Positions 22,056 through 33,392 of a stretch of DNA of 64,000 bases are shown in pieces. Within the stretch, counting starts at the first letter, position 1; each line of letters opens with the position of its first letter. The notes under the pieces were generated by a model. The model saw only the letters and a program-made list of their open reading frames with translations. It was not told where the DNA came from and ran no database searches. Origin of the DNA: Jacaranda mimosifolia (lineage: Eukaryota; Streptophyta; Magnoliopsida; Lamiales; Bignoniaceae); contig CM032128.1 of assembly GCA_018894105.1 (NCBI GenBank), forward strand, positions 29,969,299 through 30,033,298. The letters are read 5' to 3'. Made by a program: the position numbers and the translations under genes.

Positions 22056-24777
22056 TCATCTCACGGCCTGTTTTATAGGTGGAAGTGAAGAGGTATTACC
22101 AGCAAGTGATAAGTTCCGAATATTTCTCCTCGCTGGTTTCTTTCCCTCCAATTTTGCGCCCGGCTGCCGCACTTTCACTCCTCGTATCATCTGTATCACA
22201 AAAGGTAAAGATTAAATGAGATATTAATTTCATTAAAAAAAAAAAATCTAAGAAACCAATCTCATCATAGGCTAATTCTCTTACATATTTGCCACATTTT
22301 GTGTCTGAGTAGATCACTATAAAATCGCCCTCTTGAAGTCCATTGACTCTCACAAAATCTCCTAAAGGACATGAATAATGTAATTAGGACACCGATAACT
22401 ATCCATTTTTGTAGACCAAGATGAGCACAATTTGTTGATTACCTGTGTTCTCAAGAAGGTACATTCTGCTTTTGTTATTAGGCCAAAACCTGAAAACCCC
22501 CAATAATATATGTAATTAAAATTTGGAATTCAGAGAGGAAAAGAAAAACATAGAATTAAGATTTGTAATTAAAATTAATACCTATAGCGCATATTCCAAA
22601 CACGGGAAGTTCCAATGTCTTCCATGGCAATGCAAATTCCATCTCTTGATTCCAGTTCTGGGAGATGGCTTTCGGCTTCTTTCTGATACCACATTTTCAA
22701 TATTAATCACCTTCTACAGATCTTAATTCTAAGATATATATATATATAAAATAGCAAGCCAAATAAATATGCAACACATGAATGCTATTGTACTAATAAG
22801 AATCCATGAAGAAAGAAAACTCTTACTTTTGGCAACACAATTCTTCCGAGGTTACCAACATCACTTTGCTTCAAGACTTTCTGCAGCAAAAACTTCAAAT
22901 TCTTCTCCGTCTTCCAACCCTATACACAAGCAATCCCAAATATGCTCATTCAACGAGCTTCAAAATAATCAAACAATAAATTTGAAATTCAGAAAGTAAA
23001 AATTAAATCCAACCTGTTGTTGTCGCCGATCGGATGAATTCTGCCGCTGATAATTTTGCGGCTGCATAGCCGCTCGATCGCCCGAATGTGGTTGTGATCC
23101 ATCCACAGGCGGAGCATTCCCGGTCGTCGGAGAAGAGACACCACCACTGGCCGACCAATACATCCAATTACCTGGCGAACTAGCCTGATCGCCATCATCA
23201 CCACCATCACCTACTCCACGAGGATCATTCATCTGATTTTGGTGATGATTTGAGTTACTATTGTGCCGGTGATGGTGCGAGTAGAGCCGTCTTTGGCGGG
23301 CCATTCTTTTCTTCCTAGCTTCTTTAGTAGCAGAGGAGCCCAATCTCATCAATCTTTCCCCATTTGGATCAAAAATCTGATAGGGATTCCCATACAAGGC
23401 CTGTTGATGATTAATTACATTACCATTATCAGGAAAGGGATTGAATTGGGACTGTGGCATGGGGAATTGCGATACAGCCCAGGATTGAGCATGCTCCATC
23501 ACTGGGTATTCTGATGAATGTGGATATGGAATCCCATTTACAACTTGATGATTCATGTGGGGAGCAACCGGAATTGGGTTCGAATAAGGATCACCGGTGC
23601 CGTACCCGGCCATCGGTGGCGGGAAAGTTGGGGGTGCCGCCACCATGGCAGAAACCTCTGGTGGTGGTGGTGGCATCCAGGGGGGCGTAGAAAAACAGGT
23701 GTTAGGATCAGCAGGGACAGGACTGTAACTGAAATTGGGGTTAGGGTTAGGGTTAGGGTTAGGGTTTGGATTAGGATCAGGGTTTTGAACAGATTCTTGA
23801 TAGGCATAGGGAGATTGGGGGCCACCTTCGGCCATCCGCTTTTTCTGAAGCTGATACTGCTCAACCCACTCAAGAATCAGCTTCAGAAGCTGTTTTTTAC
23901 CTTCTTTAGTGCTGCCCAAACGCTTAGAAGCACTTTCAATGGTGGATCTTTTCAGCTTTATACTTCTCATGTCTTCTGCTGAGATATAATCTCTGTTTTG
24001 CTTCAACCACTCGAAGAAGATCATAGCAAGTTCACTATTCCCCTGTAGAAAACTAAACCCATCAGTTTCTTCTTGATTCTGCATTTTCTGGTCCTCTTGT
24101 GAAGCTCCCATGGAGGTCGGGTCCCCCGTCTGTTGGTCTTCCAAGAATTCATGCGGGTTTTCGTTCTGAAAAACTGACGATGGGTCCCAGATTTCATTGC
24201 TGTCAATCAGATCCATGTACCCGAAATTCTCCATCACATCAATGCAATCGACATCTCCCAAACCATCATGCTCAGACGGCGGCGGGATCTCCATGGAGGC
24301 GGTGGAGGACAAGGCGGCGGGCTCCACTTTCACCTCATCACCATCTTTGAACTGCTGGAAATTCATCCGCCGGTTGTCTTCCTCCGCATCAGACTTCATC
24401 ACCGCCCAGGCGGCCGCCGGCGAGGCGGACGAGGCCGACGAGGAAGATGACGTCGGGGCAATAGGCTTAGAAGCAGCGGGGGTGGAAGAAGATGATGAAG
24501 AAGACGACATGCAAGGGAAATCCGGCAGAGGAGGGAAATCGTTGTAGAAAATGGAAGCATCATTCACATCAAGAAGATTTTCTTGGTCTCTGTCAAGCCA
24601 TAAATCTTTCTCACCCATTACAACAACTTGATGATCCTCTTCCATGGCATCAAAACCAGTAGGGTTCGCAACAACACCATCACCACCACCCGCCGCAGCC
24701 GCCATATCTTGGATTTTCACTCCAGCGTTCCCTGTGGGAAAATGCAGATTTTGTACCACCGATTCATCTTTAATCAT
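22056..24777 (-). CDS. ABI3: ABI3/VP1-type B3 transcription factor, complete, six exons
   Basis: Coding exons, read leftward: 24777-23014, 22919-22827, 22682-22582, 22489-22443, 22361-22285 and 22190-22056. All borders are GT-AG and in phase, giving 738 residues (Arabidopsis 720). The acidic N-terminal activation region contains the signature [20 protein letters not shown] and Ser/Ala-rich tracts. The B1 region lies near residues 245-330 ([20 protein letters not shown] and a basic LLKLILEWV helix). B2 is near 480-505 ([17 protein letters not shown] followed by a His-rich run). The B3 DNA-binding domain starts in exon 2 ([20 protein letters not shown]) and ends in exon 5 ([16 protein letters not shown]). 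ABI3 acts in the nucleus on RY (CATGCA) elements and with bZIP factors to drive seed maturation, storage-protein genes and ABA response. The start is the first ATG in frame with the conserved region. The short last exon holds a basic tail ending in TGA. Recognition is firm. Confidence 0.96.
23741..23764. repeat. Telomere-like TTAGGG repeat inside ABI3 coding sequence
   Basis: Four perfect TTAGGG units on the plus strand are flanked by degenerate ones (TTGGGG before, TTTGGATTAGGATCAGGG after). On the coding strand the units read AAC CCT and encode the Asn-Pro dipeptide repeat of ABI3, between B1 and B2. The template strand has repeated GGG runs and could form a G-quadruplex. Confidence 0.9.
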
Positions 24778-26783
24778 CTTGGAGATTTCGAACTGGGATT
24801 TCAGTTAGATAATACTGCTGCTGCTTTTGATGAATAATATGGCCACAAATATTATATATATATATATATATATATGCAAATATAATAATAAGTGAAATTC
24901 TGAGAAAAAGAGGGGACAAGAAAGATACTGCGTACGGATAAGGAAGGAAGAGAGTTCTTGTAAGTAATTAAGGAAACAAGTTCAAAGGGCCCGCTTGAAG
25001 TTCTTCAAGTACGAAGAAGTATGGATGCAAGTTGCAACATAAACCATCTGGCCTTTCTCTAAAACTAAACACAAATAAAAACTACCCACTTGCAAATACT
25101 TATCCAAAAGAAACCAACTTTCTTCCCCCAAATCTACACTTTTAAACAAAGATCTTTAACAAGATCAATACATGTGTAATTGATCGATCATCAACTTGAA
25201 AATTAATATTATACAAGAACTATTCCTAGATTCACTAAGCAGAATCTAGACAAGCGATGGAATATATTTACAATAATCACACATATATATAGGAAGAAAG
25301 AAAACCCGAAAGGGTTCGAAGCAGAGGAAAGAAAGAAAACCCTAAAAAGACAAAGATGAGTGAATTGCAGCACCAAACTTAAATCGTCTGAAACCCAACA
25401 ACCACCATGAATGTTCTGGCCTGTTCTGGGGTGTTTCAGTTTTCTTTTTTCCCCCTTAATGGCCTCTTTTTTTTTTTCTTTTTTTTTTTCTGTTCTGGTT
25501 GTTTTGCAGATAAGTTCAAATCGTTTTTTTCGTGGATTTTTGCTCCTAAGTAAGAGAGAGAACCAAAAATGGGGTCTTCAACTTTAAATTCTAGAGATAG
25601 GAAGGGTAGGTTGAAAAAACAACCAAAAATAAAACCTCGTGCCGCTACTTTCTCCCACTCATCTCCGGATTCTACGCCTATGGCCATACGTTCTCACCTG
25701 AATGGTGTTCCCCAGCGGTGCTTCAGCCTTTAATTTTAATTTTTTTTCATTTTTCACTTTTCAGCAAATTAAATTGTCAAATACAATGAAATAAAAATGT
25801 GCAGCAGCTAGCTAACCAGCTCAATTCTCTCTCCATGCACATACATACATATATACATATATTATACGTATAGAGATACATACAATATACATACAGAGAG
25901 AGAAAGAGAAGGGATTGGACCGACTGAGGGAAAGGTTCTTGGCTTGGTTAGCTGGAGTTGTCTCTATTCGTGGGTGAAACGGCGAGGCTCTTTACTTTCA
26001 GCTACGTGTCCATATTTTCCTGACGTAAAACAAACTCTATAGAAAACAAAGTATCTTCCCTCATCAGCTGTCTGTATTTTATTTTTCTTTTTCTTGCATC
26101 TAACCAGTAACTATGCTCTTCTGTTTCAAGATTTTATCGTCGGGGGATAGAACTGAGATTTTGATTATCGAAAAAGAGGATGCAAAAAGAGGCCAGTAAG
26201 ATTGTGGCACGTTACTTTTGATTTGCACCTAGCTAGGGTTTTCGGGCATGCTTGAAAATGTTTGTTGTGTAAGAATTGATATGTTTAAATTTTAATTAAA
26301 GTGGGAGGGATTTGGGCTTGTGTTTTTCATGCAGTTTTAGTTTCTTTTCTTGCATGGGAGGTGGGTTCGATGGGTTCGCGTGAAGAGGACAGCGTGTGGG
26401 GGGGTCCGTACCAAATGGGGCCTCGCCATGTAATATGATGTGACAACTTTGAACCATGTCTGCTGTCTGATCTGGCAGGTCAACATATATCCGCTCAGAT
26501 TTATTTAATGAGCTTAACTATATAGATACCCAACTTCCAAATATTTTTCTCCAAATGTTTCAAACAAATTCGATCGTTGCAAGAGCTCCTTTTTTATTAA
26601 TCTCATTAATTAAGTTTCTTATATGATTATTTGATATATTATGAAGTTTTTTTGGTAAAGTTGGGAGGTGAAAATTTTCACGGTAATGATATTGTCTTTG
26701 AAAGTAATTATTTTTGAAGTTAATGCATGCGTCGGATTTAGCAGGTCAATTTACAGAAAGTTATTTAATGAACTTTAATGACC

Positions 26784-26789
<6 letters not shown>
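24778..26789 (-). promoter_or_regulatory. ABI3 5' flank: leader, possible uORF and RY motifs
   Basis: This is upstream DNA of ABI3, read leftward. A TA microsatellite lies at about 24855-24875. The RY core CATGCA or its complement occurs at 25834-25839, 26328-26333 and 26724-26729. ABI3-type B3 domains bind this motif, so self-regulation is plausible. Arabidopsis ABI3 is known to have a long, repressive 5' leader. I cannot place the transcription start or TATA box. Confidence 0.45.
25436..25687 (-). other. Possible upstream ORF (83 codons) ahead of ABI3
   Basis: An open frame starts MAIGVESGDEWEKVAARGF and ends in a lysine-rich tail coded by a T-rich tract. It stops 658 bases before the ABI3 ATG on the same strand. 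It is less AT-rich than its surroundings. It matters only if the ABI3 transcript starts upstream of 25687. It matches no protein I know and may be chance. Confidence 0.25.

Positions 26790-26845
<56 letters not shown>
26790..26845. repeat. (CT)n microsatellite followed by (TA)n
   Basis: About 28 CT units run directly into a TA tract and TATGCATA (26846-26868). On the ABI3 strand this is a GA repeat about 2 kb upstream of the start codon. GA repeats are bound by plant BPC/GAGA-type factors; any role here is inference. Confidence 0.9.
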
Positions 26846-26849
<4 letters not shown>

Positions 26850-26868
26850 ATATATATATATATGCATA

Positions 26869-28320
26869 TTTATATATCAATATCTTGAAGAAAATGTTCA
26901 CATTAATTTGGATCCGTACAATTTTCTCAATACATTTTTTAAAAATACTTTTAGAAAGAATAATTGAATTCAAATATTGTCATAGCCTCTTTAGTAATTA
27001 ACTTCACTAATTCTTTGATATAACAAGTGATCTTTCCCACTCTATATAATATTTTTATTCATAATGTCGATGTACTTATTTAAAATTTTTAAATAAATAA
27101 TTATAATAAAATAATAATAGTAGGATATAGAGTGTGAGTTGTAAATAATGCTTAATTATCAAAATTAAAAGATTTAATATGATAAGATTATATTGCAGTT
27201 TAGGTACATCATTGAAAACACATTAAAAGGAATTATTGAAATTTTATTGATAGTATAGATAAATATTGCCTTCATTTCATTTTTATATGATACAAATTAT
27301 CGAGTTTGCTGAATGTTAAAAGTAGATTTAAGATTATGTATATTTTTTGCAGTTTAATTATTACTTAAGTAAGAATATGTTTTTAGGAGGAGGGGAAAAA
27401 ATATTTTAGGAGATGATGCCTTTCGGGTTGCATCTAGAAAGACATGTTGCTGATAAATTTGTCAAATAAATAAAAGTACAGATTAGTTGATTAAGTTTTA
27501 CAAAGATAAGTGATCGAATAGTATTAAATAACATGGTTAATATTGGGATTTAAAGATGCAATAAATACCTTCAAATATTTATCAAATTAATACTTAAGTA
27601 TTTCAAATTAATTAAAATGAAATCCTACTAGTATTAGAAATAAAAATCTTGTAAGTGATAATACTGCATATATATTCCATTAAGAATATATAGTACTTAT
27701 ATATCATTGCTCTTCTAAACTGATTAGTTTTGGATATGACATATATATGTATATATATATAATACCCAACATTAATTTTAATTAATAATTTTGGCATACT
27801 TTATACGTGTTTTAAATTTTTATAATATATAATAATACTATTTTGTATATAACACTATGATTTTTTAAAATAATTTTGATGTAATTTTATGACAAATAAA
27901 AAATTAAGATAAAATGAAATAATTAAATAGAAAGTAGAAAATAAAATTGCAGACAGAAAAAAAAATCACAAAGAAAAAAAGGGAAAGCAGAACAATCTTG
28001 ACATTAACTTTTGATATTAGATTAATTTTGCAACTCATTGGAAACATATCAAATGCTTTATAAATAATAAACATTTAATTTTACTAATGAATTTGACATA
28101 GTATTAAATAATATCTTAATAACATTAAAGACATTAAGATTTTAACTTTTATAATATTACAATAATCTAATAAGTTATTTAAAAAAAATAAAAATAAAAA
28201 TGGGTTGTGAGAAAATGTTGTCTTCTTAGTTGAAGTGGCCAAAATATTAATTGTACATCTTCGTAATTTTAGGGAGCCAATTAACCTAGCAGCAATACAT
28301 AGTGTAGCAATACATAGTGT
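26869..28320. other. AT-rich intergenic DNA; nothing recognised
   Basis: No convincing gene or bounded element. The open frames at 26714-27001 and 27612-27797 are products of microsatellite or AT-rich sequence. Confidence 0.45.
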
Positions 28321-28323
28321 ATA

Positions 28324-28762
28324 CACTACAAAAAAATATAATATTAGTAACAAAATAATAAGTGACAATGTAAAAGTTGTTACTAATAATATGTAATAAG
28401 TGATAATAACTTTTGTTTTGTCATTACTAATAATTTTTAAGTGACAATAACTTTTACCTTGTCACAATATGACTTAATAGTGACAAAACTTGATGTTTTA
28501 AGTTGTTACAATTAACAATTAGTGACAACCTAGTGACAATAAAAATTGTCACTATAATTTGTGATAAGATTTTCATTGTCACTATAGGTGTGTCACTAAT
28601 TGTCTATGGTGATGACTTAAATACTATTCTTGTCACTATTTAGTTTGTAAGAATCATTAAAGTGACAAAACTAAATCTTTTGTCACTTAATATACATAAT
28701 TAATGACAACTTTTCTATTGTCACTTACTCTTTTGTCACTAATTTTTCTTTTTCTTGTAGTG
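28324..28762. mobile_element. CACTA-type MITE, 439 bp
   Basis: It begins CACTACAAAAAAA and ends TTTTTCTTGTAGTG, so the termini carry the CACTAC/GTAGTG inverted repeat typical of CACTA (En/Spm) elements. The 3-bp direct repeat ATA flanks it (28321-28323 and 28763-28765). The interior is full of short GTGACAA / TTGTCAC repeats in both orientations, like sub-terminal transposase-binding repeats. It is non-coding. Confidence 0.88.
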
Positions 28763-28765
28763 ATA

Positions 28766-30050
28766 ATGCATTTTATTTTACATATACTGTAATAAAGAAA
28801 ATATATTTTGAAATTAAGGGAATATATCCTAAATTAGTAGATATCATGTGTAATTGTATTGACTCCTAGAATTCAAAGTCAGAATTTAACTTACTCATCA
28901 GAAGGGAAAAAAAAAAAGTCAGAATTTTAGCTTAGCTCCATCCACATTTTACACATACGCAGAAATTTTGGTCATTATCTCCTTACCCCCTGCCCCAGGT
29001 TTGGTTTTTTTTTTTTTTTTTTTTCGTTTTTGTTTTTGTTTTTAAATTTTTTTCTTTCGGTCCCATTGAATGAGGCTTGTTGTCTACTTATAACATAAGG
29101 GAAAGAAGTCACATTTTTTGCAATATATATTCACTTGCATCATCAAACTATACTTTAATTATCTCATATATATATATATATCAAATTATAGTCGATAATC
29201 CATCTAATCAATAATATAGCATAAATTGAATTGCACAATTCTGTTGCTAAAAATTAAAATTATCCCCTTCGAAACTTTTGTTGAGACTAAAATTTTATTA
29301 TCTCCTCAATGATTTTTCACAATTCAAATACATACAAAAAAAATAAACTTTTCCACCAAATGTCAGGCCCAACTAATTTTCCTTGCTAATAAAAAATTAT
29401 ATAAAAGTTATGAGAAAATAGAACTGCCTTGGTCAAAAAGAAAAAAGAACAACGATTCTTTTGTCAACTTTTTTTTTAGCACAATAATAAATAGTTAGTC
29501 AAAACCTTTAAAAATAATTAAATATTATATTATTAGATATGTAACAAAACAACTATTATATCTTAAAGTTGGAGTAGGCCAAAAATACCAATAAAATCGA
29601 TACGATGAATTTAATTGCTAAGGTATGAGTTCTCAATATTTGATTAAATGATCTTGAATTTGATAATCTTTTTCTAACGATATGCTATCGCGATCAGCAT
29701 CAGCAATTAATATATAATAGTTTCGTTTAAAAAGTATAGACTATCTTCTTTCATATTTTGTTAATTTTGTCGGATTAATATTAGAATTCATATAAACCTA
29801 AAATATGAAATAAATAATAAATACATGAAAGTAAAACAAGATATATATATATATATATATATCCAGAAAAATCTTAACTTTGAAAGGAAGATACGCAATT
29901 GGCAAGTGAAAATCAGAATAAACAAGCTAGTGTGATTTTATATTTGTTCTTCATTCTACGAAAACCAGCTGTCTGAATCAAGACGACAACTGTTCCCAAT
30001 AATTCGATTGGAAAATAAACCTATTAATATATATATATATATGTATATAT
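28766..30050. other. AT-rich intergenic DNA with one inverted-repeat arm
   Basis: Contains T homopolymers near 29007-29024 and TA tracts. The stretch 29928-29968 is the inverted match of 30224-30268. No gene is recognised. Confidence 0.45.
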
Positions 30051-30812
30051 TCAATTCTTAGAGTTGAAGCTGTCTTTGGCCGCCTCTTCTCCTGCGATTA
30101 TCCTTTGTCTTTTGACTTTTGAGCCGCTAATTTTTTATTTTATTTCATCACATAAAGGTAACATTAATTTTGGATTAATGGGATACACCAAAGTTTGCAT
30201 CCTCAAGAATTAATCACCTACAGAATTTTCGTAGAATGAAGAACAAATGTAAAATTACACTAACTTTAAAACCTCATATATATAAATGGTGTTGCTATAT
30301 TTTTGAAAAATTCTAATACGTATTTTGTATTTTTCGTACAAATTTAGTAATTATATCACATGAATAAGTATATTTAAATTTAATCATTAGGTTTAAATTA
30401 AAATTTTAATTCTATTATTAGCATGATCAAGTTTCTTTGAAATGCAAAGAATTGAGAAAATTAGCAATTGATGATAAAGCTGTCCTTAATTCTACAGTCG
30501 AATGATTTTTGGCCCAACAACATAAATTTCACACATAAAGTGTGTTGTTGATAATTTGCACTTAGCGGAATCCCAACATAAGTGTGTACTAATAAATAAA
30601 TAAATAAATAATTCTGATATAATTAAGTAAAAATTGATATTGTTATATGCATAATATATGTATATATATATACGTACAATATGACAGCTAGCCTCAATGT
30701 TTTTCAGTTTGTTGGCCGCATGCATCTGCACCTTCCTTGCGGCATCACGGCCTTGTTTGGTCGCCTCTGCAGCCTCATCGCACGAAGGCGCCGTGGCCTC
30801 CTCGCCTACCAT
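30051..30812 (-). CDS. Possible small split gene of unknown function (low confidence)
   Basis: Two pieces on the minus strand look more coding-like than their surroundings. One, 30812-30678, begins MVGEEATAPSCDEAAEATKQ, is rich in Ala, Glu and Lys with balanced codons, and is followed by a donor-like GTACGT. The other, 30126-30051, would start after TTAG and reads RQRIIAGEEAAKDSFNSKN before TGA. The alternating Ala/Lys/Glu composition recalls short LEA-like hydrophilic proteins, but I do not recognise the sequence. The simplest splice does not keep the frame (phase 0 donor, phase 2 acceptor). A third exon, another donor or decay is therefore needed. A retrotransposon LTR begins 131 bp upstream of the ATG. 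It may be a gene fragment. Confidence 0.28.
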
Positions 30813-30943
30813 TTTATGATAAACCCAAAAGGAAAATGCTTAACAATGACCTCATACTTTTGCTCTTTTGTTGAATATTTTAGATGCATGAGAAACACGA
30901 TTTAAGACCAAAATGAAAGAAGCCAAAAATTAACCAATAATAG

Positions 30944-31362
30944 TGATAAGGAAAGAATTTTTGAAAGACTTATATGCCCTCATACTTATCTAAAATCACA
31001 AATATGCCCAAGGATCATCGTCTTTTCCAAACGGGTTGACCCGACCACCCAACCCGTACCCAGGGGATGGGGTGATCTCGACCCTCCATACCATAACGCA
31101 TGTACGGAGAAGATGGTGTACATGACAGGCAAACAATACTCAATTTGCCCCCTGATCTACTATAAATACCCCTTCATTTATTAGAAAAGGGCCAACTAAT
31201 CACATCTGATACCCACCTATATATCAAGTGTCCCTACCTTCCGACCTCTAGACCCATACTTGTTTCTATCAGCGAGTTCAATAAATGCTCACCCGAGCCC
31301 CTGTCTCTGGTCAACCTCTCGACCATTGATAAATATACTGTTTGTCATTTCTTGCGACATCA
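30944..31362 (+). repeat. 5' LTR (419 bp)
   Basis: TGATAAGG to GACATCA. It aligns end to end with the 3' LTR. By eye about 16-18 positions differ, mostly transitions, plus about one indel. The TATA-like CTATAAATACC (about 31161-31171) suits the start of retroelement transcription. Confidence 0.95.
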
Positions 31363-31363
31363 G

Positions 31364-31383
31364 TAGGCGCCATTTGTGGGAAA
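31364..31383 (+). other. Primer-binding site
   Basis: TAGGCGCCATTTGTGGGAAA immediately follows the 5' LTR. It matches the TGGCGCC...TGTGGGAA form common in plant gypsy elements, with substitutions. I do not name the tRNA. Confidence 0.6.
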
Positions 31384-31421
31384 CCGGATTGAGTGTTTGG
31401 AATTTTGGGCTTACTAGAGCT

Positions 31422-32540
31422 TATGGCGGCGACACCAGGTAAGAATGTGGGGACATAAAAAATTTGAGCCAATTCACTTTCGTTGCACCAAACCCCTCCC
31501 GCACCTGGCACCAAACTGGTGGTTGGCATTGCGGGTCGGAGTTACAAGCTCTAATAGAGGTGGTGACGAACAAAGTCATTAATGGAAAATTGGCGAATGC
31601 AACTCTGGTACTGCAACCGTGACCTCCTTTCCCAATGTAGTTATTTCGTAAAGAGCCCTCGAAGCGTCTAAATGGGAAAAAGGTCCTCAGAAGCGAAAAT
31701 GACTGTGGAGAGGAGGAGAGTTATTAGAAGGGGGGAGGATGAAGCAATGAGCATGCTGAGGAACAGAGGAATGAGATCATTCGAATGGCATCCCAAAGGG
31801 CAGTTGCGCACAGAAATGCAGGAGACCAATGATCGGGTAAGACAGTTGGGTAGAAAATTAGAAGAGGTTGAGAGAAAGGAACAGTAGTTGCTGGAAACAT
31901 TACCTATGGAACTCAAGATACCCGACCTGCAGAGGTATTAACCATCACACTGTATGGCCGAGCGCAAAAATGGTTCACCTCCTTGTCAATGGGAGTAGTA
32001 GTAACCTACGACCAGGTACGCTCGAAGTTTTTGGTATCATTTTGCTAGGTTGAGAGAAAGGAACAGTAGTTGCCGGAAACCGTACCTATGGAATTCAAGA
32101 TACCCGAGCTGCAAAGGTATTAATCACCACACTGTATGACCAAGCGCAATAATGGTTCACCTCCTTATCAATGGGAGTAGTGGTAACCTACGACTAGGTA
32201 CGCTTGAAGTTTTTGGTATCATTTTGCTAGCAAAATGCGGTCCAAAAGACCAGTTACGTATTTATTTACCATAGGGTAGAAAGGAAAAGAGACTCCATGC
32301 CTTCATAAGTCGTCTTAATAATAGGGTATTGTAAGTGCCTGACCTTAACGTAGACATGATGGCCAGCATATTGATTTGTGGTCTTTAGAAGGGTTTTTAG
32401 GCATAGGCATTGGCGAGAGAATCACCTTTCAATGTGGAAATCCTCATAAAAGTGGCAAAGAAATATGTCCATGAAGAGGAAATGAATGTGATGAAAGATG
32501 AGGAGAGTGCAAAGGCAGAAAGAATGAATTTCAATTGAAG
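31422..32540 (+). pseudogene. Decayed gag of the LTR element
   Basis: Fragments in shifting frames read like a gypsy gag: a start ATGGCGGCGACACC near 31422, a coiled-coil-like Arg/Glu-rich stretch (31672-31887), ELKIPDLQRY, an AQKWFTSLSMG-type motif and TYDQVRSKFLVSF. Near 32330-32480 comes a NVDMMASILICGL...VEILIKVAKKYVHEEE stretch. Many stops and frame changes, plus an internal 182-bp tandem duplication, make it non-functional. Confidence 0.75.
31867..32230 (+). repeat. 182-bp tandem duplication within gag
   Basis: 31867-32048 and 32049-32230 are the same 182-bp unit (starting GTTGAGAGAAAGGAACAGTA, ending TTTGCTAG) with scattered point changes. The duplication arose after or during decay of gag. 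Confidence 0.92.
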
Positions 32541-32873
32541 AAATACCTTTCCACATGGTGTATGGGGCAAAATCAATGATCCCTATAGAGATAGAAATGG
32601 AGACTTTTAAGGTGCAAGAGTTCGACCTACAGGATAGTGTCGGATGCGAATTTTCGACCTAGATGTTGTCGAGGAAGCGAGAAAGGTAGAAGCGTGACAA
32701 GTTCTTTGGCAGGGAAGGCAAGTGGCAAAGAACTATTATAAGAAGATGAAAGCTAGGAGTTCGGAGGTCGAAGGTCGGAGATATGGCACTAAAAAGATGT
32801 TGAAGTGTCCAAGTATGTTGTAGAATTACTCTGGTCTTAGATTTTTGTGGATATTTTTGTATTTTTCACATAA

Positions 32874-33315
32874 CTGTCTTTGGAAATCATATATGTCACC
32901 ACTATTTTCCTGTGCTTGTCTTGTTACCGATGTTTAATAGCAGGCAAAAGTATACGTCGAGGAAGAGTTGAAATAGGTCAACAACTGATCAAATCAACTA
33001 GACTTGAAAAAGGTCGAGCAAAAGCACAGGTCGTAGAAGATCCTAAACAGGTCGGCGTTTGACAGGAAAGACCTCCCCCGATCATGGGGAATACAGAATT
33101 TGAAGAAGTTCTATGCATAAAAGCTTTTTGATTTTGGGTTTTGATATTGGTCTTGAATATTTCCTTACCTTTATGTCTTTGGAAATCATATATGATGCCA
33201 CTATTTTCCTGTACTTATCTTGTCACCAATGTTTAATAGCAGGCAAAAATATACATCGACGAAGAGTGGAAATAGGTTGACAACTGACCAAATTAACTAG
33301 ACTTGAGAAAGGTCA
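32874..33315 (+). repeat. Direct repeat, two copies about 300 bp apart
   Basis: The block starting TGTCTTTGGAAATCATATAT (32875) recurs at 33174 and stays similar for about 140 bp (through AGGCAAAAGTATACGTCGA / AGGCAAAAATATACATCGA). It leads into the GGTCGA-rich tandem repeats. Confidence 0.8.
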
Positions 33316-33392
33316 AGCAGAAGTACAAGACCTGAGAAAGGTCGAAGAAGAGGTCGATATGGTAAGACCTAAGAAAGGTCAAAGAACAGGCC

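Noticed and set aside
23741..23764. Interstitial telomere insertion
   Set aside because: The unit is not the plant TTTAGGG form and lies in frame in a conserved coding region; codon-repeat expansion is simpler.
22989..24837. Open frames up to 154 codons opposite or out of frame with ABI3 exon 1
   Set aside because: Shadows of the long ABI3 exon; no independent domain or start context.
26714..27001. Open frames with Leu-Ser or Arg-Glu repeats
   Set aside because: Translation of the CT microsatellite.
28321..28765. CRISPR-like short repeats (GTGACAA / TTGTCAC)
   Set aside because: Irregular spacing inside a CACTA MITE in a plant genome.
31668..31916. Two antiparallel open frames of 71-82 codons as a gene
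   Set aside because: They fall within the decayed gag of the LTR element.
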